From Caballeronia hypogeia (GTDB taxonomy: Bacteria; Pseudomonadota; Gammaproteobacteria; Burkholderiales; Burkholderiaceae): a stretch of 64,000 nucleotides of DNA. Made by a program: the position numbers and the translations under genes. The DNA is taken from NCBI RefSeq assembly GCF_001544875.2, contig NZ_FCOA02000001.1, positions 62,001 through 126,000 of the forward strand. Reading direction: 5' to 3'. The notes under the pieces are model-generated. The model worked only from the letters and a program-made list of their open reading frames with translations. It was not told the origin of the DNA and did no database searches. Below, piece after piece: positions 7,048-15,373 of this stretch. Positions within the stretch are counted from its first letter, which is position 1. Every line of letters begins with the position of its first letter.

Positions 7048-7995
7048 TCAGCCGCCGGCTGCGCCGAGCAGCGGCATCGGATCGACCGCGGCGCCCGATT
7101 TTCTGACTTCGAAATGCAACGACGCCGTGCCGCTCGGCGCCGTGCCCATATCCGCGATGATGGCGCCCTGCTTGACCGTGTCGCCTTCCTTGACGAGCAG
7201 TTTCTCGTTGTACGCGTAGGCCGTGAGATAGTCGTGGCCGTGCTTGACGATGATCATGCGCCCATACGAGCGCAGACCGCTGCCGGCGTACACGACCTTG
7301 CCGGAAGCCGCCGCCTTGACCGGCTGCCCGACCTTGCCTCCGATGTCGATGCCCTTGTTGCCGCTCGCCCCGAACTTGCGCACGACTTCGCCGTGCGCGG
7401 GCCAGACGAAGGTGCCCTTCGGCGCGGTCGCGGCGACGGCGGGCTGATGTTCTTCGCTCGCAGCGGGCTTTTCGGGTGCGGACGCAGCGGGCTTTTCGGC
7501 CGCCGGCTTCTGCGCCAGCGATTTCTCCGGCACGCCGATGAGCGGCGGCTGCCCCATTTTCGATGATGCGGTCGCGGTCGCCGGCGCGGACGCACCGGGC
7601 GGAACGACGCGCAACACCTGCCCGACATTCACTTGCTTGCTCTCGGGCAGACTGTTCCACTTCGCCAGATCGTCCGGCTTCTGCTTGTAGGTGCGCGATA
7701 TGGCGTAAAGCGTGTCACCCGGCTTCACGCGATAAAAGCCCGGCTCGACGGGCGGGGCGGCGACGGACATGCCCGGCGTCACCGGCACCACCGGCACGGG
7801 CGTCACGATGGGTGACGTGCTCTGCACGACCGGCGGCGCGCTCAGCGCCGAGCTTTCGACGATCGGCGCCGGCGTGCGCGGCGTCGAGGAACATGCTGCC
7901 AATCCTGCGGCCATTCCGGCCACGAGCGCCAGGGTCGCGATCGCCGACCGAGGATTCGATTCGAATTTTTCCCTGCCCACCACCAGCTTTTCCAT
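7048..7995 (-). CDS. NlpD-like LysM and LytM (M23) domain lipoprotein
   Basis: This is a lipoprotein of about 315 residues: lipobox LAAC with Cys35, a Pro/Val-rich linker, a LysM peptidoglycan-binding domain (about 88-131, FYRVKPGDTLYAISRTY), an Ala/Pro linker and a C-terminal LytM domain from about residue 200. The zinc ligands of active M23 peptidases are degraded: the first motif reads NKGIDIGG with no histidine and the later HxH position reads AYAYN, although LHFEVR is kept. That is the pattern of NlpD/EnvC amidase activators, so it probably activates an AmiC-type amidase at division. The start at 7995 is chosen for the signal peptide; an ATG at 8094 is possible. rpoS and surE are not adjacent, so it may be a paralogue of the rpoS-linked nlpD. 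Confidence 0.85.
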   Translation of the reverse strand: MEKLVVGREKFESNPRSAIATLALVAGMAAGLAACSSTPRTPAPIVESSALSAPPVVQSTSPIVTPVPVVPVTPGMSVAAPPVEPGFYRVKPGDTLYAISRTYKQKPDDLAKWNSLPESKQVNVGQVLRVVPPGASAPATATASSKMGQPPLIGVPEKSLAQKPAAEKPAASAPEKPAASEEHQPAVAATAPKGTFVWPAHGEVVRKFGASGNKGIDIGGKVGQPVKAAASGKVVYAGSGLRSYGRMIIVKHGHDYLTAYAYNEKLLVKEGDTVKQGAIIADMGTAPSGTASLHFEVRKSGAAVDPMPLLGAAGG

Positions 7996-8365
7996 GCTTT
8001 TCGTCTTGAACTTTTCTAACGTTTTGGCCGCGCTCGTTTTAAGCGCTTTCAATCCCGCATTTTGAAGGAAACACAACCCGCAAGCATAAAACATTACATA
8101 AGCAAATTCGTTCGCGTGACTTAAACGACACACCGCGTGTCGCCGTCGAGCGACGCATCGGCGGGATTTTTTGGGATTCTAAATTTTTGACGCAACCGGG
8201 AGAGTCCAGCAGGCGCCTGCTTCTCAGCCGTTTCGCGCCACGCGCCGTCCACAATCCTTGACAGTTGGCGAACCCGCGCCGCCATCGTTTCCGCTACATT
8301 GCCCGCGCCCGGACGCAGGCTCCTTCTGCGTCCCGCAATCCTCAATTCGAAAGGAGTTTCAGCGC
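7996..8365. other. Divergent intergenic region without a gene
   Basis: These 370 bases separate two divergent envelope genes and presumably hold both promoters. A TTGACA hexamer lies at 8258-8263, but I see no well-spaced -10 box for it. I see no RNA gene, repeat or convincing small ORF. Confidence 0.6.
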
Positions 8366-8626
8366 ATGCAAATCCTGCAACATGGAATCATTCTCAGCCT
8401 GATCATCGGCGGCGTGGCCGGCTGGCTTGCCGGCCTGATCATGAACGGCAGCGGCTTCGGCGTGATCGTGGACATCATCGTCGGCATAGTAGGCGGCGTG
8501 ATCGGCAACTGGCTGTTCGGCGCGATCGGCATCTCGTTCGGCGGCGGCATTCTCGGCACCTTGCTGACGGCCGTCATCGGCGCGGTCGTGCTGCTGTTCG
8601 TCATCCGCCTGTTCCGCCGGCGCTAA
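8366..8626 (+). CDS. GlsB/YeaQ/YmgE-family small membrane protein
   Basis: This 86-residue protein is nearly all hydrophobic and glycine-rich, with about three transmembrane helices (around residues 5-25, 30-50 and 55-82) and a terminal RLFRRR. It matches the transglycosylase-associated (YeaQ/YmgE/GlsB) family of stress-related inner-membrane proteins, whose molecular function is not settled. GGAG lies eight bases before the ATG at 8366. It is monocistronic and followed by a perfect 9-bp hairpin shared with the converging DedA gene. Confidence 0.9.
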   Translation: MQILQHGIILSLIIGGVAGWLAGLIMNGSGFGVIVDIIVGIVGGVIGNWLFGAIGISFGGGILGTLLTAVIGAVVLLFVIRLFRRR

Positions 8627-8640
8627 CGCGTTTCCGCAGT

Positions 8641-8668
8641 CGTGAGGCCGTCGCATGGCGGCCTCACG
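8641..8668. terminator. Hairpin between convergent genes
   Basis: CGTGAGGCC (8641-8649) pairs perfectly with GGCCTCACG (8660-8668) in the 55-bp gap between the GlsB-like and DedA stops. There is no long T-run on either side, so efficiency is uncertain; it may serve both genes. Confidence 0.55.
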
Positions 8669-8681
8669 AAACTTCACCGAT

Positions 8682-9341
8682 TCAAGCCTTCGAATTGCGA
8701 CGGCTCATCTTCCACAGCGCACCGATGGCGACCGGCACGATCGCCGCGCCGATCCCGACCAGCACGATCACGTTCAGATATTGTTTGATGAACGGAATGT
8801 TGCCGAAGAAGTATCCCAGCAAAACCAGCAAGAGCACCCAGATCAGCGCGCCCAGCACGTTGAAGAGCTGAAAGCGCGAGTGCGTCATGCCCGACACGCC
8901 CGCGACGAACGGCGCGAAGGTCCGCACCACCGGCACGAAGCGCGCGATCACGATGGTCTTGCCGCCGTGCTTTTCATAGAAGTTGTGCGTTTTCTGCAGC
9001 GCGGCGCGGTCGAGAAAGCGTTCGAGCACTGGAATCTTGGTGTCGAACACCTTCGGCCCGATCGCACGGCCGATCCAGTAATTCACCGTATTGCCCGTGA
9101 CCGCCGCGATCAGCAACAGCGCGATCAGCGCGAACAGATCCATTTCGTGGGAAGCCGCGAACGCGCCGCCGATGAACAGCAGCGAATCGCCCGGCAGGAA
9201 CGGAAACACGACGAGCCCTGTTTCGCAGAACACAATCAGGAACAAGACCGCGTAGACCCAGGCGCCGTAATTCTGGATAAAGACACCGAGCGACTTGTCG
9301 ATGTGAAGGATGAGTCCCAGGAATTGCAGCAGCGTGTCCAA
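8682..9341 (-). CDS. DedA-family (VTT domain) inner-membrane protein
   Basis: This 219-residue polytopic protein carries the DedA signature: VVFPFLPGDSLLFIGGAFA (about residues 45-63) and GKTIVIARFVPVVRTFAPFVAG (about 125-146). The arginines in the second stretch are conserved in the family. DedA proteins are membrane transporters linked to undecaprenyl-phosphate or phospholipid recycling, membrane potential and, in Burkholderia, cationic-peptide resistance. The start is a TTG at 9341, supported by GAGGAAAG eight bases upstream. A second, rhodanese-fused DedA protein lies at 51902-52915. Confidence 0.92.
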   Translation of the reverse strand: MDTLLQFLGLILHIDKSLGVFIQNYGAWVYAVLFLIVFCETGLVVFPFLPGDSLLFIGGAFAASHEMDLFALIALLLIAAVTGNTVNYWIGRAIGPKVFDTKIPVLERFLDRAALQKTHNFYEKHGGKTIVIARFVPVVRTFAPFVAGVSGMTHSRFQLFNVLGALIWVLLLVLLGYFFGNIPFIKQYLNVIVLVGIGAAIVPVAIGALWKMSRRNSKA

Positions 9342-9519
9342 AAATCTTTCCTCAAAAATAGGCCGGCGGCCGGACAGGGCGGCGCATCGGCAATGAACAT
9401 CGGAGTCGCGCCATGATACCGAAGTGGCGCGTCGGAACGGTTAAAAAGCAAGCAATCCGGCGCCAATCCTGCCCCGAGTTGGCGGATCGGTCCGACCAGG
9501 GCGCGCCGGTGCGAATCGT

Positions 9520-9525
9520 TATAAT
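9520..9525 (+). promoter_or_regulatory. Perfect -10 hexamer six bases before mutL
   Basis: TATAAT at 9520-9525 ends six bases before the mutL ATG at 9532, and no Shine-Dalgarno is present. If used, transcription would start at or next to the ATG, giving a leaderless mRNA. I see no good -35 box at 16-18 bp. Confidence 0.45.
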
Positions 9526-9531
9526 TTCACC

Positions 9532-11508
9532 ATGGCCGAACTCAACGAAACTTCCGCCGGCGCCAGAGCAGACGTCTCCGCAGCCGATTTGACCGTCGCT
9601 GGCGCACGCCGTTCGCGCGCCATCGCCGCGCTACCCGACCAGCTCATCAGCCAGATCGCAGCGGGCGAGGTCGTGGAGCGGCCGGCGTCGGTCGTCAAGG
9701 AATTGCTCGAGAACGCGCTCGACGCGGGCGCGCGCACCCTGCGCATCACGCTCGACGAAGGCGGCGTGAAACGAATCGTGATCGCGGACGACGGCTACGG
9801 CATCCCGCCCAACGAACTTCCGCTCGCGCTCATGCGCCACGCGACAAGCAAGATCCGCTCGCTCGCGGACCTCGAAGCCGTCGCCACGCTCGGGTTTCGC
9901 GGCGAGGCGATCGCCTCGATCGCCTCGGTGGCCGAGTTGTTCATCACGAGCCGCACCGAGAGCTGTCCGCACGCGACGCGCATCGACGCGCAGACCGGCG
10001 CGCTCTCGCCCGCCGCGGGCACCGTCGGCACGACCATGGAAGTGCGCGAGCTGTACTTCAACACGCCCGCGCGGCGCAAGTTCCTCAAAAGCGAGCAGAC
10101 CGAGCTCGGACATTGCCTCGACGTGATCCGCCGCACGGCGCTGGCGCGCCCGGACGTCGCGATTTCGGTGATGCACAACGGCCGTGCCGTCGAGCACTGG
10201 AACGCGACCGATCCGCAAACGCGCGTCGCGAAAATTCTCGGCGAGGTGTTCGAAACTGCCCATCTGCCGCTCGACGAACGCGCGGGGCCGCTCGCCGTGT
10301 ACGGCTGTGCGGGCCTGCCGACCGCGAGCCGTGGCCGCGCGGACCAGCAGTATTTCTTCGTCAACGGCCGCTTTGTGCGTGACAAACTGCTCACGCACGC
10401 CGTGCGCGCCGCGTACGAGGACGTGCTGCATGGCAACCGCTATCCAGCGTACGTGCTGTTTCTCGATCTGCCGCCCGAATCCGTCGATGTGAACGTGCAT
10501 CCGTCGAAGATCGAGGTGCGCTTTCGCGACTCGCGCTCGATTCACCAGTACGTTTTCCACGCCGTTCAGCGTGCGCTCGCGCGGCACGCGGGCGCGTCGC
10601 CTGAAACGACTTCGGGCGGGCACGCCGCGCAGTTGCAGCCGACCGGACCGGCGTCGTTCAGCGCGAAGCCGTTCGTCGGCGCGCCGGACGCGCTCAATCT
10701 GAAAAGCGAAAACGGCACGAACTGGATGCGCCAGTCGCGCATGACGCAAGGCAGCTTGCCGGTCGCCCAGCCGCTCGCGCTCTACGACGCGCTGTTCGGC
10801 CGCAAGGATGTCAACGCGGGCACGCCCGACGCGACGACCGCCCTCGACACGCCCTATCCGACCTTGCACGAGCGTCCAGCGCCGCCGGTCATGGCGAACG
10901 ACAGCGCGCTGGATCACGCGGCGGAACACCCGCTCGGCTTCGCCGTCGGGCAGATTCACGGCATCTACGTGCTGGCGCAGAACGCGCGCGGGCTCGTCAT
11001 CGTCGACATGCATGCCGCGCACGAGCGCATTCTGTACGAGCAGTTCAAGCACGCGCTCGCCGATCGCGCGATCGCCGTGCAGCCGCTTCTGATTCCCGTG
11101 TCGATGACGGCGGAACCGGTTGAGATCGGCATCGTCGAGGAAGAGAAAGCAACGCTCGATGCGCTCGGCTTCGACCTCGCCGTGCTTTCGCCGACGTCGA
11201 TCGCGATCCGCGCCGTGCCCGCGCTTTTGAAGGACGCCGATCTGCAATCGCTCGCGCGCGCCGTGCTCGCGGATCTGCACGCGTACGGCGGCTCGCGCGT
11301 GCTGACCGAGCGCACGCACGAGTTGCTCGGCACGCTCGCGTGTCACAACGCGGTGCGCGCGAACCGGCGTCTGACGCTCGACGAGATGAACGCGCTCCTG
11401 CGCCAGATGGAAGCGACCGAGCGCGCCGACCAGTGCAATCACGGCCGGCCGACCTGGTATCAGCTCACGCTCGCCGATCTCGACCGCCTTTTCATGCGCG
11501 GACAATGA
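9532..11508 (+). CDS. mutL: DNA mismatch repair protein MutL
   Basis: This 658-residue protein couples MutS mismatch recognition to strand incision. The N-terminal GHKL ATPase is complete: [11 protein letters not shown] (57-67), DDGYGI, GFRGEA and the ATP-lid region. The C-terminal dimerisation domain carries the metal-dependent endonuclease signature [12 protein letters not shown] (D-x-H-A-x2-E-x4-E, near residue 490), plus ACHNAVRA and CNHGRPT. It is therefore the nicking type of MutL, unlike E. coli MutL, which relies on MutH. About 26 residues precede the usual start near [15 protein letters not shown], so a shorter start is possible. The gene overlaps miaA by four bases. Confidence 0.97.
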   Translation: MAELNETSAGARADVSAADLTVAGARRSRAIAALPDQLISQIAAGEVVERPASVVKELLENALDAGARTLRITLDEGGVKRIVIADDGYGIPPNELPLALMRHATSKIRSLADLEAVATLGFRGEAIASIASVAELFITSRTESCPHATRIDAQTGALSPAAGTVGTTMEVRELYFNTPARRKFLKSEQTELGHCLDVIRRTALARPDVAISVMHNGRAVEHWNATDPQTRVAKILGEVFETAHLPLDERAGPLAVYGCAGLPTASRGRADQQYFFVNGRFVRDKLLTHAVRAAYEDVLHGNRYPAYVLFLDLPPESVDVNVHPSKIEVRFRDSRSIHQYVFHAVQRALARHAGASPETTSGGHAAQLQPTGPASFSAKPFVGAPDALNLKSENGTNWMRQSRMTQGSLPVAQPLALYDALFGRKDVNAGTPDATTALDTPYPTLHERPAPPVMANDSALDHAAEHPLGFAVGQIHGIYVLAQNARGLVIVDMHAAHERILYEQFKHALADRAIAVQPLLIPVSMTAEPVEIGIVEEEKATLDALGFDLAVLSPTSIAIRAVPALLKDADLQSLARAVLADLHAYGGSRVLTERTHELLGTLACHNAVRANRRLTLDEMNALLRQMEATERADQCNHGRPTWYQLTLADLDRLFMRGQ

Positions 11509-12452
11509 CCCGGCCGATGCTTCCAGTGGCGTGCCTGCTCGGGCCGACGGCATCCGGCAAGACGGCGGCGGCGCTTGCGTTCGCGGCGCGTCATCCGGTG
11601 GAGATCGTCAGCGTGGATTCGGCGCTGGTGTATCGCGAGATGGATATCGGCACGGCCAAGCCGAGCGCCGAAGAGCGCGCGGCGGCGCCGCATCATCTGA
11701 TCGACATCATCGATCCGGCCGATACGTATTCCGCCGCGCAGTTTCGCGCGGATGCGCTGCGCGTGGTCGGCGAGATCGTCGCGCGCGGGAATGTACCGCT
11801 GCTGGTCGGCGGCACGATGCTGTACTACAAGGCACTGACGCAAGGCCTGAACGATCTCCCCACCGCCGACGCCGACGTGCGCGCCGCGCTCGATGCCGAC
11901 GCCGCCCGCGACGGCTGGCCCGCGCTGCACGCGCGGCTCGCGGCGGTCGATCCGGAAACGGCCGCGCGCCTCGCGCCGAACGACTCGCAGCGCATCCAGC
12001 GCGCGCTCGAAATCTTCATGCTGACCGGGCAGCCGATGTCCGCGCTGCTTGCCGCGCCGCGTCTTCAGGACGCGGATGCGCCGTATCGCTTCGTTCCGGT
12101 CGCGCTGGAGCCTTCGGATCGCGCGGTGCTGCATGCACGAATCGCCGCGCGCTTCGATGCGATGCTCGCGCACGGTTTCATCGACGAAGTGAAGCGGCTG
12201 CGCGCGCGCGGCGACCTGAATCTGTCGATGCCGTCGATGCGTTGTGTGGGATATCGGCAGGCGTGGGAATACCTGGACGGCGCTTACGGCTACGACGAAA
12301 TGCGCGACAAGGGCGTGTTCGCGACGCGGCAGTTGTGCAAGCGGCAGTTGACGTGGCTACGGGCGATGCCAGAGCGGATCGTCGTGGATTGCTGCGCGGG
12401 AGATGCGACAGAGCGCGTGGTGGGGGCGCTTCAGACCGTGCTCGCCGTCTGA
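11505..12452 (+). CDS. miaA: tRNA dimethylallyltransferase
   Basis: This 315-residue protein transfers the dimethylallyl group from DMAPP to N6 of adenosine 37 in tRNAs reading UNN codons, the first step of ms2i6A synthesis; MiaB, encoded at 38021, adds the methylthio group. Visible motifs are the P-loop GPTASGKT near the N-terminus, [37 protein letters not shown] and [13 protein letters not shown]. Length is normal. The ATG overlaps the mutL stop as ATGA, implying translational coupling; the mutL-miaA pairing is widespread. A strong intrinsic terminator follows. Confidence 0.97.
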   Translation: MTRPMLPVACLLGPTASGKTAAALAFAARHPVEIVSVDSALVYREMDIGTAKPSAEERAAAPHHLIDIIDPADTYSAAQFRADALRVVGEIVARGNVPLLVGGTMLYYKALTQGLNDLPTADADVRAALDADAARDGWPALHARLAAVDPETAARLAPNDSQRIQRALEIFMLTGQPMSALLAAPRLQDADAPYRFVPVALEPSDRAVLHARIAARFDAMLAHGFIDEVKRLRARGDLNLSMPSMRCVGYRQAWEYLDGAYGYDEMRDKGVFATRQLCKRQLTWLRAMPERIVVDCCAGDATERVVGALQTVLAV

Positions 12453-12507
12453 TGCCCGGCCACACCAGGATTTCAGATCCTCGCGGGCCGAAAACAGCTT
12501 CGCAAAC

Positions 12508-12534
12508 AAAAACCCCCGCACGAAGCGGGGGTTT
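12508..12534. terminator. Bidirectional terminator between miaA and purM
   Basis: AAACCCCCGC (12510-12519) pairs perfectly with GCGGGGGTTT (12525-12534) around a 5-base loop. On the minus strand the stem runs into a T-rich tail (TTTTTGTTT), so it should end purM at least as well as miaA. Confidence 0.88.
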
Positions 12535-12575
12535 CTCTTCCATTCAGCAGAACCGCCAGCAAAACCGCCCAGACC

Positions 12576-13631
12576 TCAAACCACCACCGTCTGCGCCTCG
12601 CCTTCCTTGCTTTCCCGCACTACGCCGATCTTCCAGACCTGCTCGCCCGCAGCCGACAGCAGACCGGTCGCCGCATCCGCATCTTCCGCCGCGACGATCA
12701 CCGCCATGCCGATGCCGCAGTTGAACACGCGATGCATCTCCGCATCCGCCACGCCGCCGTGCTTCTGCAGCCATGCGAACAGCGGCGGCAGCGGCCACGC
12801 GCGATGATCCAGCTCCGCCGTCAGCCCTTCGCGCAGCACGCGCGGAATGTTCTCGACCAGACCGCCGCCCGTGATGTGCGCCATGCCCTTCACCGTCACG
12901 CTCTGCATCGCGGCGAGCAGCGGCTTCACGTAGATGCGCGTGGGCGCCATCAGGGCATCGGCGAGCGAACGGCCGTCGAAATCGGCGTTCAGATCCGGAT
13001 TCGCGCGCTCGATGATCTTGCGCACCAGCGAATATCCGTTCGAATGGATGCCGCTCGACGCCAGGCCCAGCACGACATCGCCCGGCTTGATCGTGCTGCC
13101 GTCGATGATCTTGCTCTTCTCCACCGCGCCCACCGCGAAACCGGCGAGATCGTATTCGCCGTCCGGATACATGCCCGGCATTTCCGCCGTCTCGCCGCCG
13201 ATCAGCGCGCAGCCCGACAGCTCGCAGCCCGTCGCGATGCCCTTCACGACGTCCGCGGCGGTGTCCACATCCAGCTTGCCGCACGCGAAATAGTCGAGGA
13301 AAAACAACGGCTCGGCGCCCTGCACGAGAATGTCGTTGACGCTCATCGCGACCAGATCCTGACCGACCGTGTCATGCCGGTTCAGCGTGAACGCGAGGCG
13401 CAGCTTGGTGCCGACGCCGTCCGTGCCCGACACGAGCACCGGCTCCTTATACTTCTTCGGCACTTCAAACAACGCGCCGAATCCGCCGATGCCGCCCAGC
13501 ACGCCGTCGCGCAAGGTTTTCTTGGCAAAGGGCTTGATGCGATCGACGAGCGCGTCGCCCGCGTCGATGTCCACGCCCGCGTCGCGATACGACAAACCTT
13601 GGGCGTCAGAGGCGGATTTCGGTTGATTCAT
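12576..13631 (-). CDS. purM: Phosphoribosylformylglycinamidine cyclo-ligase (AIR synthetase)
   Basis: This 351-residue protein catalyses the ATP-dependent closure of FGAM to aminoimidazole ribonucleotide in purine synthesis. The PurM/ThiL-family signatures are present: [21 protein letters not shown], the nucleotide-binding [56 protein letters not shown] and [15 protein letters not shown]. The ATG at 13631 gives the standard MNQPKSA-type N-terminus; a TTG five codons upstream is possible. It converges on miaA and diverges from hda. Confidence 0.97.
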   Translation of the reverse strand: MNQPKSASDAQGLSYRDAGVDIDAGDALVDRIKPFAKKTLRDGVLGGIGGFGALFEVPKKYKEPVLVSGTDGVGTKLRLAFTLNRHDTVGQDLVAMSVNDILVQGAEPLFFLDYFACGKLDVDTAADVVKGIATGCELSGCALIGGETAEMPGMYPDGEYDLAGFAVGAVEKSKIIDGSTIKPGDVVLGLASSGIHSNGYSLVRKIIERANPDLNADFDGRSLADALMAPTRIYVKPLLAAMQSVTVKGMAHITGGGLVENIPRVLREGLTAELDHRAWPLPPLFAWLQKHGGVADAEMHRVFNCGIGMAVIVAAEDADAATGLLSAAGEQVWKIGVVRESKEGEAQTVVV

Positions 13632-13653
13632 TGGAGGGGAGTGCAAGAAGGTC

Positions 13654-13672
13654 GGTAAAATGCGATTTTACC
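13654..13672 (-). promoter_or_regulatory. Inverted repeat in the purM promoter region
   Basis: GGTAAAAT (13654-13661) and ATTTTACC (13665-13672) form perfect 8-bp arms around GCG, 22 bases upstream of the purM ATG. The minus-strand TAAAAT could be a -10 box, so the symmetry may be an operator over the promoter. It does not look like the E. coli PurR box. Confidence 0.45.
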
Positions 13673-13883
13673 CGATGATGACCCGTCGGCCGGATTTCCC
13701 GCGCGCGAGAAATTCCGCGGCGCCGCTCTTTTCGAGATCGAATCCGAACGAACGAGCGCTCCCGCGAAACGCGCGCAAGGCCGCCGGTGGCGGCCGCGCA
13801 CGCTTTCGCCCGATTCATCGGCCAGAATTCAAGATACGCCCGATTCAATACGCCCGACTCAGGCCCGACGACACCGATCTCCC

Positions 13884-14675
13884 GTGCAACGCCAACTGAC
13901 GCTCGATCTCGGCACGCCGCCGCCCGCCACCTTCGACAACTTCTTCGCCGCCGGCAATCATGAACTGATCACGCGGCTGCGCGAACTCGAAGGCGCGCTC
14001 GCGGCCGGACCAGTCGCGGACCGCACGTTCTATGTGTGGGGCGAGCCGGGCAGCGGCCGCAGCCACCTGCTGCAGGCGCTTACGCATGAAGCCGACGGCC
14101 ACGCGCGCTATCTCAGCCCGCAGAGCGCGCTCAACGCGTTCGGCTTCGACCCGCGCGTCTCGCTCTATGCCGTCGACGACTGCGACCGGCTCTCGGCCGC
14201 ACAGCAGATCGCACTGTTCAATCTTTTCAACGAAGTGCGCGCACACCCTACGAGCGCGCTGGTCGCAACGGGCAACGACGCGCCGCTCGCGCTCACCGTG
14301 CGCGAGGACCTGCGCACGCGGCTCGGCTGGGGTTTGGTGTTTCATCTCCAGCCGCTCACCGACGAGGTCAAGGCGTCGGTGCTGAAGCACGCGGCGCGCG
14401 AGCGCGGCATCGTGCTCGCGGACGACGTCCCCGCCTACCTGCTCACGCACTACCGCCGCGACATGCCGAGCCTGATGGCGCTGCTCGACGAGCTCGACCG
14501 CTTCTCGCTGGAACAGAAACGCGCGGTGACGCGCGCCCTCCTGCTCACCATGCTGCAGCGAACCGGCCGCGCCGCCCCGCTCGCCTTCGTGCCAACGGAA
14601 GAATCGTCCGCGGAACCGGCCGGCCCCGCTGTCGCTCCGGCCGCGCCGGACAACGATCCGACCCGCTTCAAGTAA
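13884..14675 (+). CDS. hda: DnaA regulatory inactivator Hda
   Basis: This 263-residue AAA+ protein is related to DnaA. With the DNA-loaded beta clamp it stimulates hydrolysis of DnaA-ATP and so limits re-initiation of replication. The N-terminus carries a clamp-binding motif (QRQLTLDL), then the Walker A GEPGSGRSHLL (about residues 52-62), Walker B-type YAVDDCDRL and the sensor region RTRLGWGLVFHLQPL. The C-terminus has an Ala/Pro/Ser-rich tail. The start is a GTG that matches the conserved N-terminus. It leads a tight series with the HAD phosphatase (11 bp) and pcnB (overlap). Confidence 0.94.
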   Translation: MQRQLTLDLGTPPPATFDNFFAAGNHELITRLRELEGALAAGPVADRTFYVWGEPGSGRSHLLQALTHEADGHARYLSPQSALNAFGFDPRVSLYAVDDCDRLSAAQQIALFNLFNEVRAHPTSALVATGNDAPLALTVREDLRTRLGWGLVFHLQPLTDEVKASVLKHAARERGIVLADDVPAYLLTHYRRDMPSLMALLDELDRFSLEQKRAVTRALLLTMLQRTGRAAPLAFVPTEESSAEPAGPAVAPAAPDNDPTRFK

Positions 14676-14686
14676 AATGCGCACCC

Positions 14687-15373
14687 ATGAACCTCGCCCT
14701 CTTTGATCTCGATCACACGCTCATTCCCACCGACAGCGACCACGAATGGGGCCGCTTCATGGTGAAGCTGGGCATCGTCGACGCGGAAAGCTTCGCGCGT
14801 CAGAACGACGCCTTCTACGCCGACTACAAGGCGGGCGTGCTCGACATCAACGCCTATCTGCACGCCATGCTCACGCCGCTCTCGAAATACTCGCGCGAGC
14901 AGCTCACCGACTGGCACGCGCAGTTCATGCGCGAGGTGATCAATCCGCGCATCGTGCCGGCCGCCGTCACGCTGGTGCGCGAGCATCAGGACGAAGGCGA
15001 TCTCTGCTGCATGGTCACCGCGACCAACGCGTTCATCACCGCGCCGATCGCGGAAGCATTCGGCATCGAAACGCTGATCGCGTGCGAAGTCGAGACCGTG
15101 GACAACCATCCACAAGGCCCGCTCACCGGCCGGCCAAGCGGCACGCCGAGCTACCGCGAAGGCAAGATCGTGCGCGTGGAGCAATGGCTCGCGACGCTCG
15201 GCAAGAAACTCGACGACTTCAAACACAGCTATTTCTACAGCGACTCGCACAACGACATTCCGCTGCTCGAGCGCGTCACCGACCCGGTCGCGACCAATCC
15301 CGACGACACCCTGCGCGCGCATGCGCAAGCCCACGGCTGGCGCATTCTGAATCTCTTCGACACACGTGATTAA
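14687..15373 (+). CDS. HAD-IB family phosphatase (SerB/CicA-like)
   Basis: This 228-residue cytoplasmic hydrolase has HAD motif I as FDLDHTLIPTDSD near the N-terminus (nucleophile Asp and acid/base Asp), motif II in CCMVTATNAFI, and motifs III/IV in EGKIVRVEQWL and YFYSDSHNDIPLLE. This is the subfamily related to phosphoserine phosphatase, with a helical cap. In beta-proteobacteria it stands between hda and pcnB; the substrate is not known from sequence. Its stop codon overlaps the GTG of pcnB by eight bases. Confidence 0.9.
   Translation: MNLALFDLDHTLIPTDSDHEWGRFMVKLGIVDAESFARQNDAFYADYKAGVLDINAYLHAMLTPLSKYSREQLTDWHAQFMREVINPRIVPAAVTLVREHQDEGDLCCMVTATNAFITAPIAEAFGIETLIACEVETVDNHPQGPLTGRPSGTPSYREGKIVRVEQWLATLGKKLDDFKHSYFYSDSHNDIPLLERVTDPVATNPDDTLRAHAQAHGWRILNLFDTRD

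Noticed and set aside
6461..7660. 399-codon reading of the OmlA-like gene
   Set aside because: The N-terminal part is an off-frame reading of the NlpD-like gene; the GTG at 7021 with its ribosome binding site and lipobox is the start.
8258..8300. TTGACA as -35 of a promoter for the GlsB-like gene
   Set aside because: No -10-like hexamer at 16-18 bp; the nearest (TACATT, 8295) is 31 bp away.
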